From contig JANHAI010000023.1 in assembly GCA_024464205.1 (NCBI GenBank), positions 1 to 10,085 of the forward strand: DNA of 10,085 bases, read 5' to 3'. The stretch comes from Candidatus Methanomethylicia archaeon (GTDB taxonomy: Archaea > Thermoproteota > Methanomethylicia > Methanomethylicales > Methanomethylicaceae). The notes under the pieces are model-generated. The model was not told the origin of the DNA, made no database searches, and saw only the letters and a list, made by a program, of their open reading frames with translations. The translations under genes were made by a program, and so were the position numbers. Below, piece after piece: positions 1 through 6,995 of the stretch (within the stretch, counting starts at the first letter, position 1; each line of letters starts with the position of its first letter).

Positions 1-1113
1 TTGGAGAGCCAACTCGAATCGATAGCGCTTTATGGAAGCGTGGGACTTGGAGATCTCTACCCGCTCCTTGCCGATGAGAGGCTGAGCGAATTCTATGTGG
101 ACAAAGAGGGATCATTTGCGTATGTAGATCATAGGGAGTACGGCAGATGCAAGACCTCGATATTCGTGGGCAGGGGCACAATGGACCACCTGATAACTTT
201 CGCCAGCTCTGCATCAGGGAGATCGATGGGATATGATTCCCCTTCATTAAGGTCGTCAATAAAAACTCCCGATTTCCACATAAGGGTATCAGCCGACATG
301 AAACCGCTCGCAATAGAGGGCACAGCAATAGACGTGAGGCGTTTCTTCATGTCGCCTTTGGATTTGGACGCCCTCGTGATGAATCGGACCATCCAGCCTG
401 AGGCGGTATCTTACCTAATCAACTGCGTTCTCACAAGGAGAACAATTACTATCTATGGGGAGAGCAGCTCAGGCAAAACGACCCTTGCCATAGCACTTGA
501 CCTCGCAGCTCCAGGGCAATGGCGCAAGATCTCCATAGAATCGGATGTTGGGGAGAATGTCCTGCAGCACAGATGGATGAAGAATCAGGTCAGGCTACTG
601 GCAAGCACAGAGGACGAACCTGCCAGGCAGAAGCGGATCTCGGTCCTGAACAGCCTTCTGCACAAGTCACCCGACTACGTCTTCTTGGGGGAGGTGCTCT
701 CAAAAGAGGATGGCTTGGCTCTATTCCAGATCCTGGCTGCGGGAATTAAGGGGATTCACACGGTGCATGCCGATTCAGCAGAGTCGCTATTCAGGCGGTT
801 TGTTTACCAGTATGGCGTGAACCCAAACTCACTTCTTGACTTGGATGTCCTTATACATGTAAAGAAGATTGCTGGACCAAATGGTTCAGTCGCAAGGAAG
901 GTCGTGAGGATCTCAGAAGTATGCAAGGAATCGCCATGGGGGGAAATCCCAAAACTAAATGAGATCTTCATCTTGCCTCCCCCAAGGCAAGCCGATGAGC
1001 CATCCAGAAGGCCGGCAAAAATCCCCCTCCCAGCTCCCAAAAAAAGGGGAGCCGCAGTTCAGGCTGGGCGCGATGTGCACCCCAAGCCGCAACATGGGGG
1101 CCACAAGAGGTGA
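1..1113 (+). CDS. GspE/VirB11-family type IV pilus assembly (secretion) ATPase, probably 5'-truncated by the window
   Basis: Hexameric cytoplasmic ATPase of the type II/IV secretion superfamily, expected to power pilin polymerisation at the membrane. Visible in the 370 residues: the family N-terminal subdomain (about 13-115, with an L-x-D-L-Y-P-L-L stretch and an Arg-rich end at 112-116), Walker A GESSSGKTT at 153-161, an acidic box around 177-185, a Walker B-like YVFLGEV at 226-232 and the His box GIHTVHADS at 251-259. The usual GEVR is GEVL here, so one normally conserved Arg is missing. Residues 325-370 form a Pro- and Lys/Arg-rich tail. The frame is open from base 1 (TTG) and family members are usually longer, so the true start is probably upstream. 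Its stop overlaps the next gene as GTGA. The family call is firm; the exact subclass (TadA, FlaI-like, VirB11) is not. Confidence 0.9.
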   Translation: MESQLESIALYGSVGLGDLYPLLADERLSEFYVDKEGSFAYVDHREYGRCKTSIFVGRGTMDHLITFASSASGRSMGYDSPSLRSSIKTPDFHIRVSADMKPLAIEGTAIDVRRFFMSPLDLDALVMNRTIQPEAVSYLINCVLTRRTITIYGESSSGKTTLAIALDLAAPGQWRKISIESDVGENVLQHRWMKNQVRLLASTEDEPARQKRISVLNSLLHKSPDYVFLGEVLSKEDGLALFQILAAGIKGIHTVHADSAESLFRRFVYQYGVNPNSLLDLDVLIHVKKIAGPNGSVARKVVRISEVCKESPWGEIPKLNEIFILPPPRQADEPSRRPAKIPLPAPKKRGAAVQAGRDVHPKPQHGGHKR

Positions 1114-1640
1114 ACCCGAAGCCAAGGCCCGTCCGGCCAGTTAAGAATAAAGCTGCCCTCTCTGAGAGGCTTCTTTCAATATATGCTTTCGACGTCTTCC
1201 TTTCGATTTACATCGCTTCAAGGTCACTGAAACTGGCCTGCACCCTTGCGTGCCTATCGTCTACATCGCGGACGAATCCATTTGGTAGAGCCATGGCGAT
1301 GATCAGAAATGGATGCCCGCCTCAGGAAGCCCTCCTGCGCTGCGCCCCCTCGGACCAGATCGGATCCGAGTGGCTTGAAGCCGTTGTTATGGGCGGTGGC
1401 ACCGACCTCGCTTCGTTGCAGTCAGAGATATGCGCCGAGATGATGAAGATGATTCTCAAGGCCGAAGACACGATGGCGTTCGTCATCGCCGCATCAACCC
1501 TCTTCCCTGTAGTGCTCTCGATCGCAGCTATCCTGTGGGGCTTCAGCTCTTCGCCATGGGTATTCTCAATCGTCCTTGCGCAGGTTTCCGTCTTTGTGGT
1601 AGTGCAGCTATGGTTCAAGGACCTCATCCAGCAGATATGA
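1110..1640 (+). CDS. Short GspF/TadC-like pilus platform membrane protein (first half)
   Basis: A 176-residue inner-membrane protein that appears to be a single type II secretion F (T2SSF) domain. Residues about 55-118 carry the helical cytoplasmic part, including a Gly-Cys-Pro-Pro-x-Glu-Ala-Leu segment at 68-75 that resembles the GxPLxxAL signature of the family. Two hydrophobic helices follow at about 124-145 and 149-168. Starts at GTG 1110, overlapping the stop of the ATPase by four bases, and ends in an ATGA overlap with the next gene, so the three are probably translationally coupled. Archaeal GspF/TadC homologues usually hold two such domains in one protein of roughly twice this size or more; here the function seems divided between this gene and its neighbour. 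The call rests on motif, topology and context, as similarity is low. Confidence 0.7.
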   Translation: MNPKPRPVRPVKNKAALSERLLSIYAFDVFLSIYIASRSLKLACTLACLSSTSRTNPFGRAMAMIRNGCPPQEALLRCAPSDQIGSEWLEAVVMGGGTDLASLQSEICAEMMKMILKAEDTMAFVIAASTLFPVVLSIAAILWGFSSSPWVFSIVLAQVSVFVVVQLWFKDLIQQI

Positions 1641-2425
1641 AGTGCAAGCGACTGAATCCCGTGGCGGTCCTGCTGTCGATCCTATTCGCTGCGGCGATCG
1701 GCAACACCTATGGGGCTCCGGTGCTGGTAATCTCGACTGCGCTTTATTTCGCAGCGCTAAACCTCTTTTACACAAAGATCTCCTCAAGGAAAGGTGAACG
1801 CCATGAGATCCCGGATTCTTTCCTATTGGCTTTCGCACAACTGATGAAGTCCTTCTCAAGAGAGAAAGCGTTCCTCATGGCATCAAAGGCAACTGCCCAG
1901 ACAAACGCTGCAATACGGCATGCTGAAATGAGGATCAAGGATGGCTGCCCCCTCCCTCAAGCACTCAGGGGTGCGGCGCGCCTCTCTAACGACGAGCGCC
2001 CCCTTCTGCTCTTGCTTTCAGAGATGCTCAGCTTTAGCGCTGATCTTACGGTGCAGAGGATGCCAGCCATCGTTCAGAATAGGCAGGAAAGGCGAAAGCT
2101 CCGGAACGAGATGTCCATCCGCCTCCAAGTGGTGGCGTTGAGGCTGAAGGTGCTCACAGTAATCTCCTCTGCGGTGCTGGGAGTAATTTCCTTCGTGTCT
2201 CCGATCATCTCTGCCCTCTCAGGGGCTGGCCATGCAAGCTGGGGCAGTATTGAGGACCTTTTAACCTTTGATCCTCTAGTCTTCTACACCCTCCTCTCCT
2301 TGACAATTGCATCATCATATTCGGTATCGTGCCTGATTCCTTACCTCAATAGAAAGAGGATCGTCGCTGTCTCTGGCATGACCTTCATCGCTACGCATCT
2401 TGTTATGATCTTTGCAATCAAATAG
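1637..2425 (+). CDS. GspF/TadC-like pilus platform membrane protein (second half)
   Basis: A 262-residue integral membrane protein read as the second T2SSF component of the pilus base. The ATG at 1637 overlaps the previous stop as ATGA; the open frame extends further upstream but that part lies inside the preceding gene. Two hydrophobic helices at about 8-26 and 29-46 precede a cytoplasmic helical domain (about 55-165) with the Gly-Cys-Pro-Leu-Pro-Gln-Ala-Leu signature at 103-110, parallel to that of the first half. Further membrane segments lie near 172-195, 213-236 and 242-260. Together with the preceding protein it would form the platform on which the secretion ATPase acts. No cleavable signal peptide is obvious. 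Confidence 0.75.
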   Translation: MKCKRLNPVAVLLSILFAAAIGNTYGAPVLVISTALYFAALNLFYTKISSRKGERHEIPDSFLLAFAQLMKSFSREKAFLMASKATAQTNAAIRHAEMRIKDGCPLPQALRGAARLSNDERPLLLLLSEMLSFSADLTVQRMPAIVQNRQERRKLRNEMSIRLQVVALRLKVLTVISSAVLGVISFVSPIISALSGAGHASWGSIEDLLTFDPLVFYTLLSLTIASSYSVSCLIPYLNRKRIVAVSGMTFIATHLVMIFAIK

Positions 2426-2429
2426 CGCT

Positions 2430-2439
2430 CTTAAATAAA
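2430..2439 (+). promoter_or_regulatory. Probable box A for the pilin gene
   Basis: An AT-rich CTTAAATAAA element lies in the only real gap of the pilus operon. Its centre is about 32 bases before the ATG at 2466, which would place transcription start near 2460 and give an almost leaderless pilin transcript. A separate promoter would let the structural subunit be made in excess over the machine. No clear BRE was recognised. Confidence 0.4.
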
Positions 2440-2465
2440 GTGGCGGTGGTTTGGGGGGATGCAAA

Positions 2466-2690
2466 ATGGCAAGGCGCAAGGACTTCAGCAAGAGGGGATC
2501 CCCGCTCGTCGAGGAAGGTCTCCTATTGGGGATAGCGATCGTCACGCTCACCGTCGTTCTGTCGTTGGTGGTCGGACTCCTAAGCGGCGTACAGAATACG
2601 TTTGACCTCTCAATATTCAACGGCGAAGGCTTTCTGGAAGACATGAAGCAGTCCTTGGACAAGATATTGAGCTTCTTCAGGATAGTGTGA
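2466..2690 (+). CDS. Small type IV prepilin with class III signal peptide
   Basis: A 74-residue protein with a textbook archaeal prepilin N-terminus: a short basic leader (residues 1-11, ending Lys-Arg-Gly), predicted cleavage after Gly11 by a PibD/FlaK-type prepilin peptidase, then SPLVE with Glu at +5 (Glu16), followed by a hydrophobic helix at about 18-40 that mediates polymerisation. The mature protein would have only 63 residues, and its short tail (41-74) looks amphipathic, with no room for the globular beta domain of larger pilins; in this it resembles Flp/Tad pilins. ATG 2466 is preferred over TTG 2451 because the G-rich TTGGGGGGAT just upstream works as a ribosome-binding site. The end overlaps the next gene as GTGA. 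No prepilin peptidase gene is in the window. Confidence 0.85.
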   Translation: MARRKDFSKRGSPLVEEGLLLGIAIVTLTVVLSLVVGLLSGVQNTFDLSIFNGEGFLEDMKQSLDKILSFFRIV

Positions 2691-4516
2691 AGATGGAAGC
2701 GCTCTCTCTCATTTTACTCTCGGTGCTGGTGATCTTCTTTATCAGCGACTATGTCCCTGACAAATTTGCCCTCCTGCTTTTAGGCATCGCTCTGCTTGCA
2801 ACCCCGTTCGCCTACAGGATTCTTGCCAAGGTTGATCTGAAGGCTGGCAATGCCACCACGCTGCCAGGGCCTGATCTCGCCAATAAAGCCCGAGGGATAT
2901 GTTGGGGGGCATCGGCTATAGCCCTCTCGCAGAACAGGAAGAACGAGGAGCTAGATCGGTTCGAGAAAGAATTGAGCTACGAGCGCCTCTGCAAATTCTC
3001 AGAGGCTCTCCGATCGATAGGGGCTCAAACTGGGTATCTGATGTATTCGATCCCCGGCAAATCGATGGCAGGACTTGAAATCAGCCATTGTATCACCCGA
3101 TCGATAGTGATCGCTTGGTCCTCTGGAAGGGACGAAAAGGAGGTCTCGAAGCAGTGCGAGATGCGCCTCAAGCAGATCGAAAGCCTCTGCTCAGTGATAT
3201 TCCCCAATTGCAAGACCGAGAGGCTGGGAAACGAGGAGCTGATCTCACTGATCTCCTCGCCGCTGCACGTGGCACTCCGCGATTTGCGAGTCGGAGCGCA
3301 GCCACTACTGATGAAGCATGACGAACATGTGATGCCGGTCCCCCCTCCGCCCTTCTCAAGGGATCCTTCCTCCTCGATAACTGCAAGCGAGGATTGCCAG
3401 CTCTATGGGGATGGGCCGCTGATAGGAAATGTTTACTCCAGCGGCAGGAAGGTCGGTCCGCTTTCGCTAAATCTTAAAGACATCCAGCGGCACGCCTCGA
3501 TATTCGGTACCACTGGCAGCGGAAAATCGACTACTGCTATATCCCTCGCTTTGAGGCTCTTCTCTCAAGGAATCTCTGTAATGATTCTGGACTGGCATGG
3601 TGAGCACAGCGAGGCCGTCTACAGCTCGGGTGGCAAGGTCTTCTCTCCCGGATCCACTGAGAGCGGCCTTACAATCAACCCATTGATCTCGGAGGCGAAG
3701 GGGGACTATGGCTTCCAGACTGAGTTCATAACTGACGTGTTCTCCCAAGTCTTCCAGTTCACTGCCCCCCAAGCTTACATGTTTAGGGAGGTGCTCAAAG
3801 CTTGCTACAGATCAAAGACAAACCCCTCGCTATCAGACCTAATACATGAGCTGGGACTCCTGCCGATCAAGTCAAGCTGGGACCATGAAACGAGGATGGC
3901 GCTCATGCGGCGGCTGAAGCTCTTCACTGAAGGCACGTGTGGCATGGCTGTCGATGGTCCCGATTCTGTGCCGAGGGGGGAGCTCTTCTCTGGCCTCGTC
4001 TCGATCGACCTCAGCCGCCTCAAGGACGTGAACAGCAGGTCAATCTTCGCGAACATTCTACTCAAGCTGCTCTATGACCATTGCGTCTACAAGGAGGTGA
4101 ACTCACGGCTGAAGCACGTCGTTTTTATCGAAGAGGCGCACAACGTCCTGCCCCCAAGAAAGCCTGAGATGCCAAGATGCATAGGTGAGAGGATTTTGAG
4201 CGAGCTGAGGAAGTTTGGCGAGGGCGTCGTTGTCATCTCCCAATTCCCTTCCTCTGTCTCCCAGGAAGTGGTGAAGAACACTTCCATAAGGATAATCCAC
4301 GCGATACGGTCAGGCGAAGACCTCCGGGCGATAAGGGAATCAACCTCGATGTCTGAGGAGGAGATCAGGGCGCTCCCGTCCCTTTGCGTCGGGGAGGCCG
4401 TCGTAAATATGCCCTCCAGGTCTTGCAATGCCTTCGTAAAGGTGATCGCTGATCCTGTCTTGGGGCTGGAGATCAGCGAAGATACCGCTGAAGTGCCCCT
4501 TCCCTCTCAAGCATAG
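2687..4516 (+). CDS. Membrane-anchored HerA/VirB4-family (DUF87-type) ATPase
   Basis: A 609-residue ATPase of the HerA/FtsK superfamily, the group of hexameric motors that move DNA or drive type IV secretion (HerA, VirB4/TraC, CedB). Two hydrophobic helices (about 4-21 and 26-45) should anchor it to the membrane. Residues about 95-200 form an alpha/beta region resembling the N-terminal part of VirB4-type proteins. The motor domain follows: RHASIFG leading to Walker A GTTGSGKST at 274-282, DWHGEH at 302-307 (family DxHGEY), Walker B VVFIEEAHNVLP at 478-489, and a Gln-containing sensor segment at 516-530. HerA of DNA repair lacks membrane helices and sits beside nurA; neither holds here, so a pilus or DNA-transfer role is more likely. 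GTG 2687 overlaps the pilin stop; ATG 2693 is an alternative start. Confidence 0.85.
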   Translation: MKMEALSLILLSVLVIFFISDYVPDKFALLLLGIALLATPFAYRILAKVDLKAGNATTLPGPDLANKARGICWGASAIALSQNRKNEELDRFEKELSYERLCKFSEALRSIGAQTGYLMYSIPGKSMAGLEISHCITRSIVIAWSSGRDEKEVSKQCEMRLKQIESLCSVIFPNCKTERLGNEELISLISSPLHVALRDLRVGAQPLLMKHDEHVMPVPPPPFSRDPSSSITASEDCQLYGDGPLIGNVYSSGRKVGPLSLNLKDIQRHASIFGTTGSGKSTTAISLALRLFSQGISVMILDWHGEHSEAVYSSGGKVFSPGSTESGLTINPLISEAKGDYGFQTEFITDVFSQVFQFTAPQAYMFREVLKACYRSKTNPSLSDLIHELGLLPIKSSWDHETRMALMRRLKLFTEGTCGMAVDGPDSVPRGELFSGLVSIDLSRLKDVNSRSIFANILLKLLYDHCVYKEVNSRLKHVVFIEEAHNVLPPRKPEMPRCIGERILSELRKFGEGVVVISQFPSSVSQEVVKNTSIRIIHAIRSGEDLRAIRESTSMSEEEIRALPSLCVGEAVVNMPSRSCNAFVKVIADPVLGLEISEDTAEVPLPSQA

Positions 4517-5042
4517 CCATCCAATTTATGCTGCCAGGCTTGAGCCCCTTATCCCCCTTTACCGCTGAAGCTATCTCTTCACCTAGCCTCTCTGCTTCTA
4601 GCCCTGTAGTGTCTATCTCGAGCACTTTCCCCTCACCGAAGCTCTCGATTGCCTTGATTAGGCAATAGTCGAGCAGCTCAGCCTCCACGTTCTCCCTGAC
4701 CTTCTCCTCGCTGTACCCCCTCGAACGGAGTCTCGTCTCGAGGACTCTGGGGTCGGTCCTGAGAACTAGGGCAAGCCTGACCTTCCCCTTTGGTACGATC
4801 TCCCCATAATGCCCCTCTATGATGACGCACCCCTCGCCGCTATCGAGTCTCTTCCCAAGAAGCTTCCTGAGCTTTGTCGGGTTGATTACAAGGGTATCTC
4901 GATCCGGATCCTTCGATAGCGCGCCGCATTCCTTAGCGATCTCGCCAAGGTGCCAAAGATCGAGCCCCAGCATCCTGCTGGCCGCCTCCGATCCGGAGGT
5001 CTTGCCTGTGCCGGGGGTGCCCGTTATCACAATCGCTTCCAT
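4473..5042 (-). CDS. AK6/Fap7-type adenylate kinase (NTPase)
   Basis: A 189-residue P-loop kinase of the AK6/hCINAP/Fap7 family. These proteins have adenylate kinase or ATPase activity and, in yeast and archaea, act in late maturation of the small ribosomal subunit together with uS11. Visible: Walker A GTPGTGKT at 8-15, the IIEGHYGE segment at 74-81, the LRTDP motif at 94-98, and the lid/signature RLRSRGYSEEKVREN at 104-118, continuing to an archaeal-type GxxxW near the C-terminus (170-174). The start MEAIVITG places the P-loop at its usual distance from the N-terminus; ATG 5051 and GTG 5075 are in frame upstream and cannot be excluded. Its last 44 bases overlap the convergent HerA-like gene. 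Confidence 0.9.
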   Translation of the reverse strand: MEAIVITGTPGTGKTSGSEAASRMLGLDLWHLGEIAKECGALSKDPDRDTLVINPTKLRKLLGKRLDSGEGCVIIEGHYGEIVPKGKVRLALVLRTDPRVLETRLRSRGYSEEKVRENVEAELLDYCLIKAIESFGEGKVLEIDTTGLEAERLGEEIASAVKGDKGLKPGSINWMAMLEREGALQRYLR

Positions 5043-5076
5043 GAGATCCATCAGCAAATTAAGTTCTGCGTCCACG

Positions 5077-5085
5077 AATAAATAG
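5077..5085 (-). promoter_or_regulatory. Possible box A for the AK6 gene (proximal)
   Basis: CTATTTATT read on the minus strand lies about 30-39 bases before the ATG codons at 5051 and 5042. It would put transcription start near 5055 and give a leaderless or very short-leader mRNA. It matches the archaeal box A only moderately and competes with a better but more distant TATA element at 5129-5136. Confidence 0.35.
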
Positions 5086-5128
5086 CTGATTGAGGTGGGG
5101 GGTCAAAAAGTGCAGAATAAAAATGAAT

Positions 5129-5136
5129 TATATAAA
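5129..5136 (-). promoter_or_regulatory. Possible box A for the AK6 gene (distal)
   Basis: TTTATATA on the minus strand is a full match to the archaeal box A consensus. It would start transcription near 5105 and give a leader of about 55-65 bases before the AK6 start. It sits directly downstream of the thermosome oligo-T tract, so it may simply be part of that AT-rich tail; no purine-rich BRE precedes it. Confidence 0.35.
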
Positions 5137-5137
5137 T

Positions 5138-5156
5138 AAAAAAAAAAACAAAAAAA
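5138..5156 (-). terminator. Oligo-T intrinsic terminator of the thermosome gene
   Basis: Reading the minus strand, the stop codon TAA (5168-5166) is followed within 10 bases by seven T, one G and eleven T. Archaeal RNA polymerase terminates at such T-runs in the non-template strand without needing a hairpin. It separates the thermosome transcript from the AK6 gene downstream. Confidence 0.7.
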
Positions 5157-5165
5157 GGGAGAGAT

Positions 5166-6809
5166 TTAGTCTTCTCCCGCTCCGCCCTCGCCTGGCTTGC
5201 TGGGCATCTTGGGCCCGCCGCCAGTCTTTGCTGAAGCAATAACGTCGTCGATCCTGAGGATCATTGACGTCGCCTCGGTCGCTGACTTTATTGCCTGCAT
5301 CTTGACAGAAAGCGGCTCTATTACGCCGGCGGTCATCATGTTAGCCGTCTTGCCCTCCAGGACGTTCACGCCTGCCCATATCTCCCCCTTGTCATGGAGC
5401 GCCCTCAGTTCCACTAGGATGTCTATCGGGTCAAGCCCTCCGTTCTCAGCAAGGGTTCTCGGTATCGCCTCAAGGCTATCGGCGAACGCCTCTATCGCAA
5501 GCTGCTCCCTTCCGCCAACGCTCGATGCGTACTCCCTCAGTACTTTTGCTGCTTCAAGCTCTGGCGCCCCGCCGCCCGCAACTATCCTGCCATCCTCTAT
5601 AACATCAGCGACGACGCAGAGCGCGTCATGCAGCGTCCTCTCCGCCTCGTCGACGACGCGCATAAGGCCTCCCCTTATCAGCACGCTAACTGCCTTCGGG
5701 TGCTTGCAGCCCTCGATGAACGTCAACTTGTCCTCACCGAATTTCTTCTCCTCGACAGTCTTCGCAATGCCCAAGTCTGCTGGAGTCAGGTCGTCAAGGT
5801 TCGTGATTATCTTTGCGCTTGTCGCCCTGGCAACCTTCTCGATATCCGACTTCTTGACCCTCCTGACTGCGACGATCCCTTCCTTGGCAAGGTAATGCTG
5901 CGCGACATCGTCTATGCCTTTCTGGCAGAATACGACATTTGCGCCAGAAGCCTTGATCTTCGAAACCATGTCCTTCAGGAGCTTCTCCTCCTCCTCGATG
6001 AAGCTCTTCATCTGGGTCGGGTCGCTTATCCTGATCTCTGCATCGAACTCGGTCTTCTCTATCTCGAGCGGCGTGTCGAGCAGAGCTATCTTTGCGTCAG
6101 TCACCTTCTTTGGCATGCCTGGGTGCACGACTTCCTTGTCGACAATGACGCCATAGACCAGCTGGCTGTCCGTTACGCTCCCGCCCTGCTTCTTCACTAT
6201 TTGGATGTAATCGAGGTCTGCGATGTATTTGTCGCCCCTCTTCTCAGCGACTGCCTTTACTGCCCTCACAGCGATGTCGCCGAAGAAGTCCTGGACGCCT
6301 GCAGAAGCCTTGCTGTTCATTGCGGTGTATGCTATCTTATTCAGGTTCTTGTCATCGTCAATGGTTACTGGCACCGCTATCTTCGAGAGGGTTTCTATCG
6401 CCTTCTCTGTCGCCTTCTTGTAGCCCTGCACGATTAGAGTTGGGTGTATGTTCTTGTCGATGAGATCCTCTGCCTTCTTAAGCAGCTCACCGGTCAAGAT
6501 CACTGAGGTGGTAGTTCCGTCACCGACCTCGTCATCCTGGGTCTTTGAGACCTCCACCATCATCTTTGCTGCTGGGTGCTGGACCTCGATCTCGCCAAGA
6601 ATGGTAGCGCCATCATTCGTCACAGTCACGTCGCCTAAGGTATCGACAAGCATTTTGTCCATGCCTTTTGGCCCTAAAGTTGTCCTTACGGCTTCTGCAA
6701 CGGCCCTGGCTGCCATCATGTTGATTTTCTGGGCATCCCTTCCTTGGGTTCGTTGCGTACCTTCTTTAAGTATCAATACTGGAACTCCGCCAAGTTGAGC
6801 ATTTGACAC
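5166..6809 (-). CDS. ths: Thermosome subunit (group II chaperonin)
   Basis: ATP-dependent protein-folding chaperonin of the CCT/TCP-1 family, which forms double-ring cytosolic complexes. The 547-residue product (from GTG 6809) has the usual length and motifs: N-terminal [12 protein letters not shown] near 9-20, LGPKGMDKM at 45-53, NDGATI at 65-70 and the ATPase motif GDGTT at 96-100, with a Gly-rich apical/equatorial return containing AGGGAPE and an intact C-terminal equatorial domain. The tail is a Gly/Pro/Glu-rich flexible end rather than the GGM repeats of some homologues. GTG 6809 is chosen because a GAGGTGA Shine-Dalgarno site lies five bases upstream and it gives the family's short N-terminus; TTG 6827 would add six residues. 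Single subunit here; whether it is alpha or beta cannot be told. Confidence 0.97.
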   Translation of the reverse strand: MSNAQLGGVPVLILKEGTQRTQGRDAQKINMMAARAVAEAVRTTLGPKGMDKMLVDTLGDVTVTNDGATILGEIEVQHPAAKMMVEVSKTQDDEVGDGTTTSVILTGELLKKAEDLIDKNIHPTLIVQGYKKATEKAIETLSKIAVPVTIDDDKNLNKIAYTAMNSKASAGVQDFFGDIAVRAVKAVAEKRGDKYIADLDYIQIVKKQGGSVTDSQLVYGVIVDKEVVHPGMPKKVTDAKIALLDTPLEIEKTEFDAEIRISDPTQMKSFIEEEEKLLKDMVSKIKASGANVVFCQKGIDDVAQHYLAKEGIVAVRRVKKSDIEKVARATSAKIITNLDDLTPADLGIAKTVEEKKFGEDKLTFIEGCKHPKAVSVLIRGGLMRVVDEAERTLHDALCVVADVIEDGRIVAGGGAPELEAAKVLREYASSVGGREQLAIEAFADSLEAIPRTLAENGGLDPIDILVELRALHDKGEIWAGVNVLEGKTANMMTAGVIEPLSVKMQAIKSATEATSMILRIDDVIASAKTGGGPKMPSKPGEGGAGED

Positions 6810-6814
6810 AGAAT

Positions 6815-6821
6815 TCACCTC
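6815..6821 (-). promoter_or_regulatory. Shine-Dalgarno site that decides the thermosome start
   Basis: GAGGTGA on the minus strand, five bases before GTG 6809, complements the 3' end of archaeal 16S rRNA. It lies inside the longer frame that would begin at TTG 6827, so it favours the shorter protein. Confidence 0.65.
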
Positions 6822-6854
6822 AAACAAATTGCGATAAGAAAGACTTTTACACTT

Positions 6855-6864
6855 CTATATATTT
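6855..6864 (-). promoter_or_regulatory. Thermosome promoter (box A with A-rich BRE)
   Basis: AAATATATAG on the minus strand is preceded by GAGAAAC, which fits a purine-rich BRE. Transcription would begin near 6833, leaving a leader of about 24 bases that contains the GAGGTGA ribosome-binding site. Heat-inducible control is common for this gene in archaea, but no operator was recognised here. Confidence 0.65.
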
Positions 6865-6995
6865 GTTTCTCTGCCAATGAGCCTAGACGCTGACCTCCTC
6901 GTCGTAGCGCCAATGCGAAGGGAAGCGAAGCTATCAATAAATTGCCTGATCCGCCCAAAAAATGGAAGGACCCGCGTTTTTTCCAGCCAGAAAAT
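6865..6995. other. Intergenic stretch between histone stop and thermosome promoter
   Basis: About 130 bases with no convincing gene. It contains the weak minus-strand T-run at 6957-6962 and a plus-strand T6 at 6977-6982, and otherwise G/C-rich unassigned sequence. No tRNA-like TTCGA arm and no clear C/D-box pair were seen. A plus-strand ATG frame from 6877 runs into the antisense of the histone gene and is judged a shadow. Confidence 0.4.
6955..6964 (-). terminator. Possible oligo-T terminator of the histone gene
   Basis: Six T in a row on the minus strand (complement of 6957-6962), flanked by G/C-rich sequence, about 35 bases after the histone stop. A TTTT also occurs just after the stop. 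Short for an archaeal terminator, hence the low confidence. Confidence 0.35.

Noticed and set aside
2687..4516. Annotating this ATPase as the repair helicase HerA
   Set aside because: It has two N-terminal membrane helices, a VirB4-like N-terminal region, no adjacent nurA, mre11 or rad50, and lies in a pilus operon.
5138..5156. Poly-A tract as a transposon target or poly-A repeat
   Set aside because: There are no flanking target duplications or inverted repeats; position and strand fit an archaeal oligo-T terminator for the thermosome.
5628..6437. Long + strand frame (269 codons) antisense to the thermosome gene
   Set aside because: It is the complement of a highly conserved, clearly coding gene with correct start and stop signals; the translated frame has Cys/Leu-rich non-family sequence and no promoter or ribosome-binding site.
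6876..6954. C/D-box-like pieces (AATGAGC, CTGA, CAATGCG, CTGA)
   Set aside because: The C-box matches are poor and the spacing between C and D' boxes is only about 7 bases, too short for a guide.
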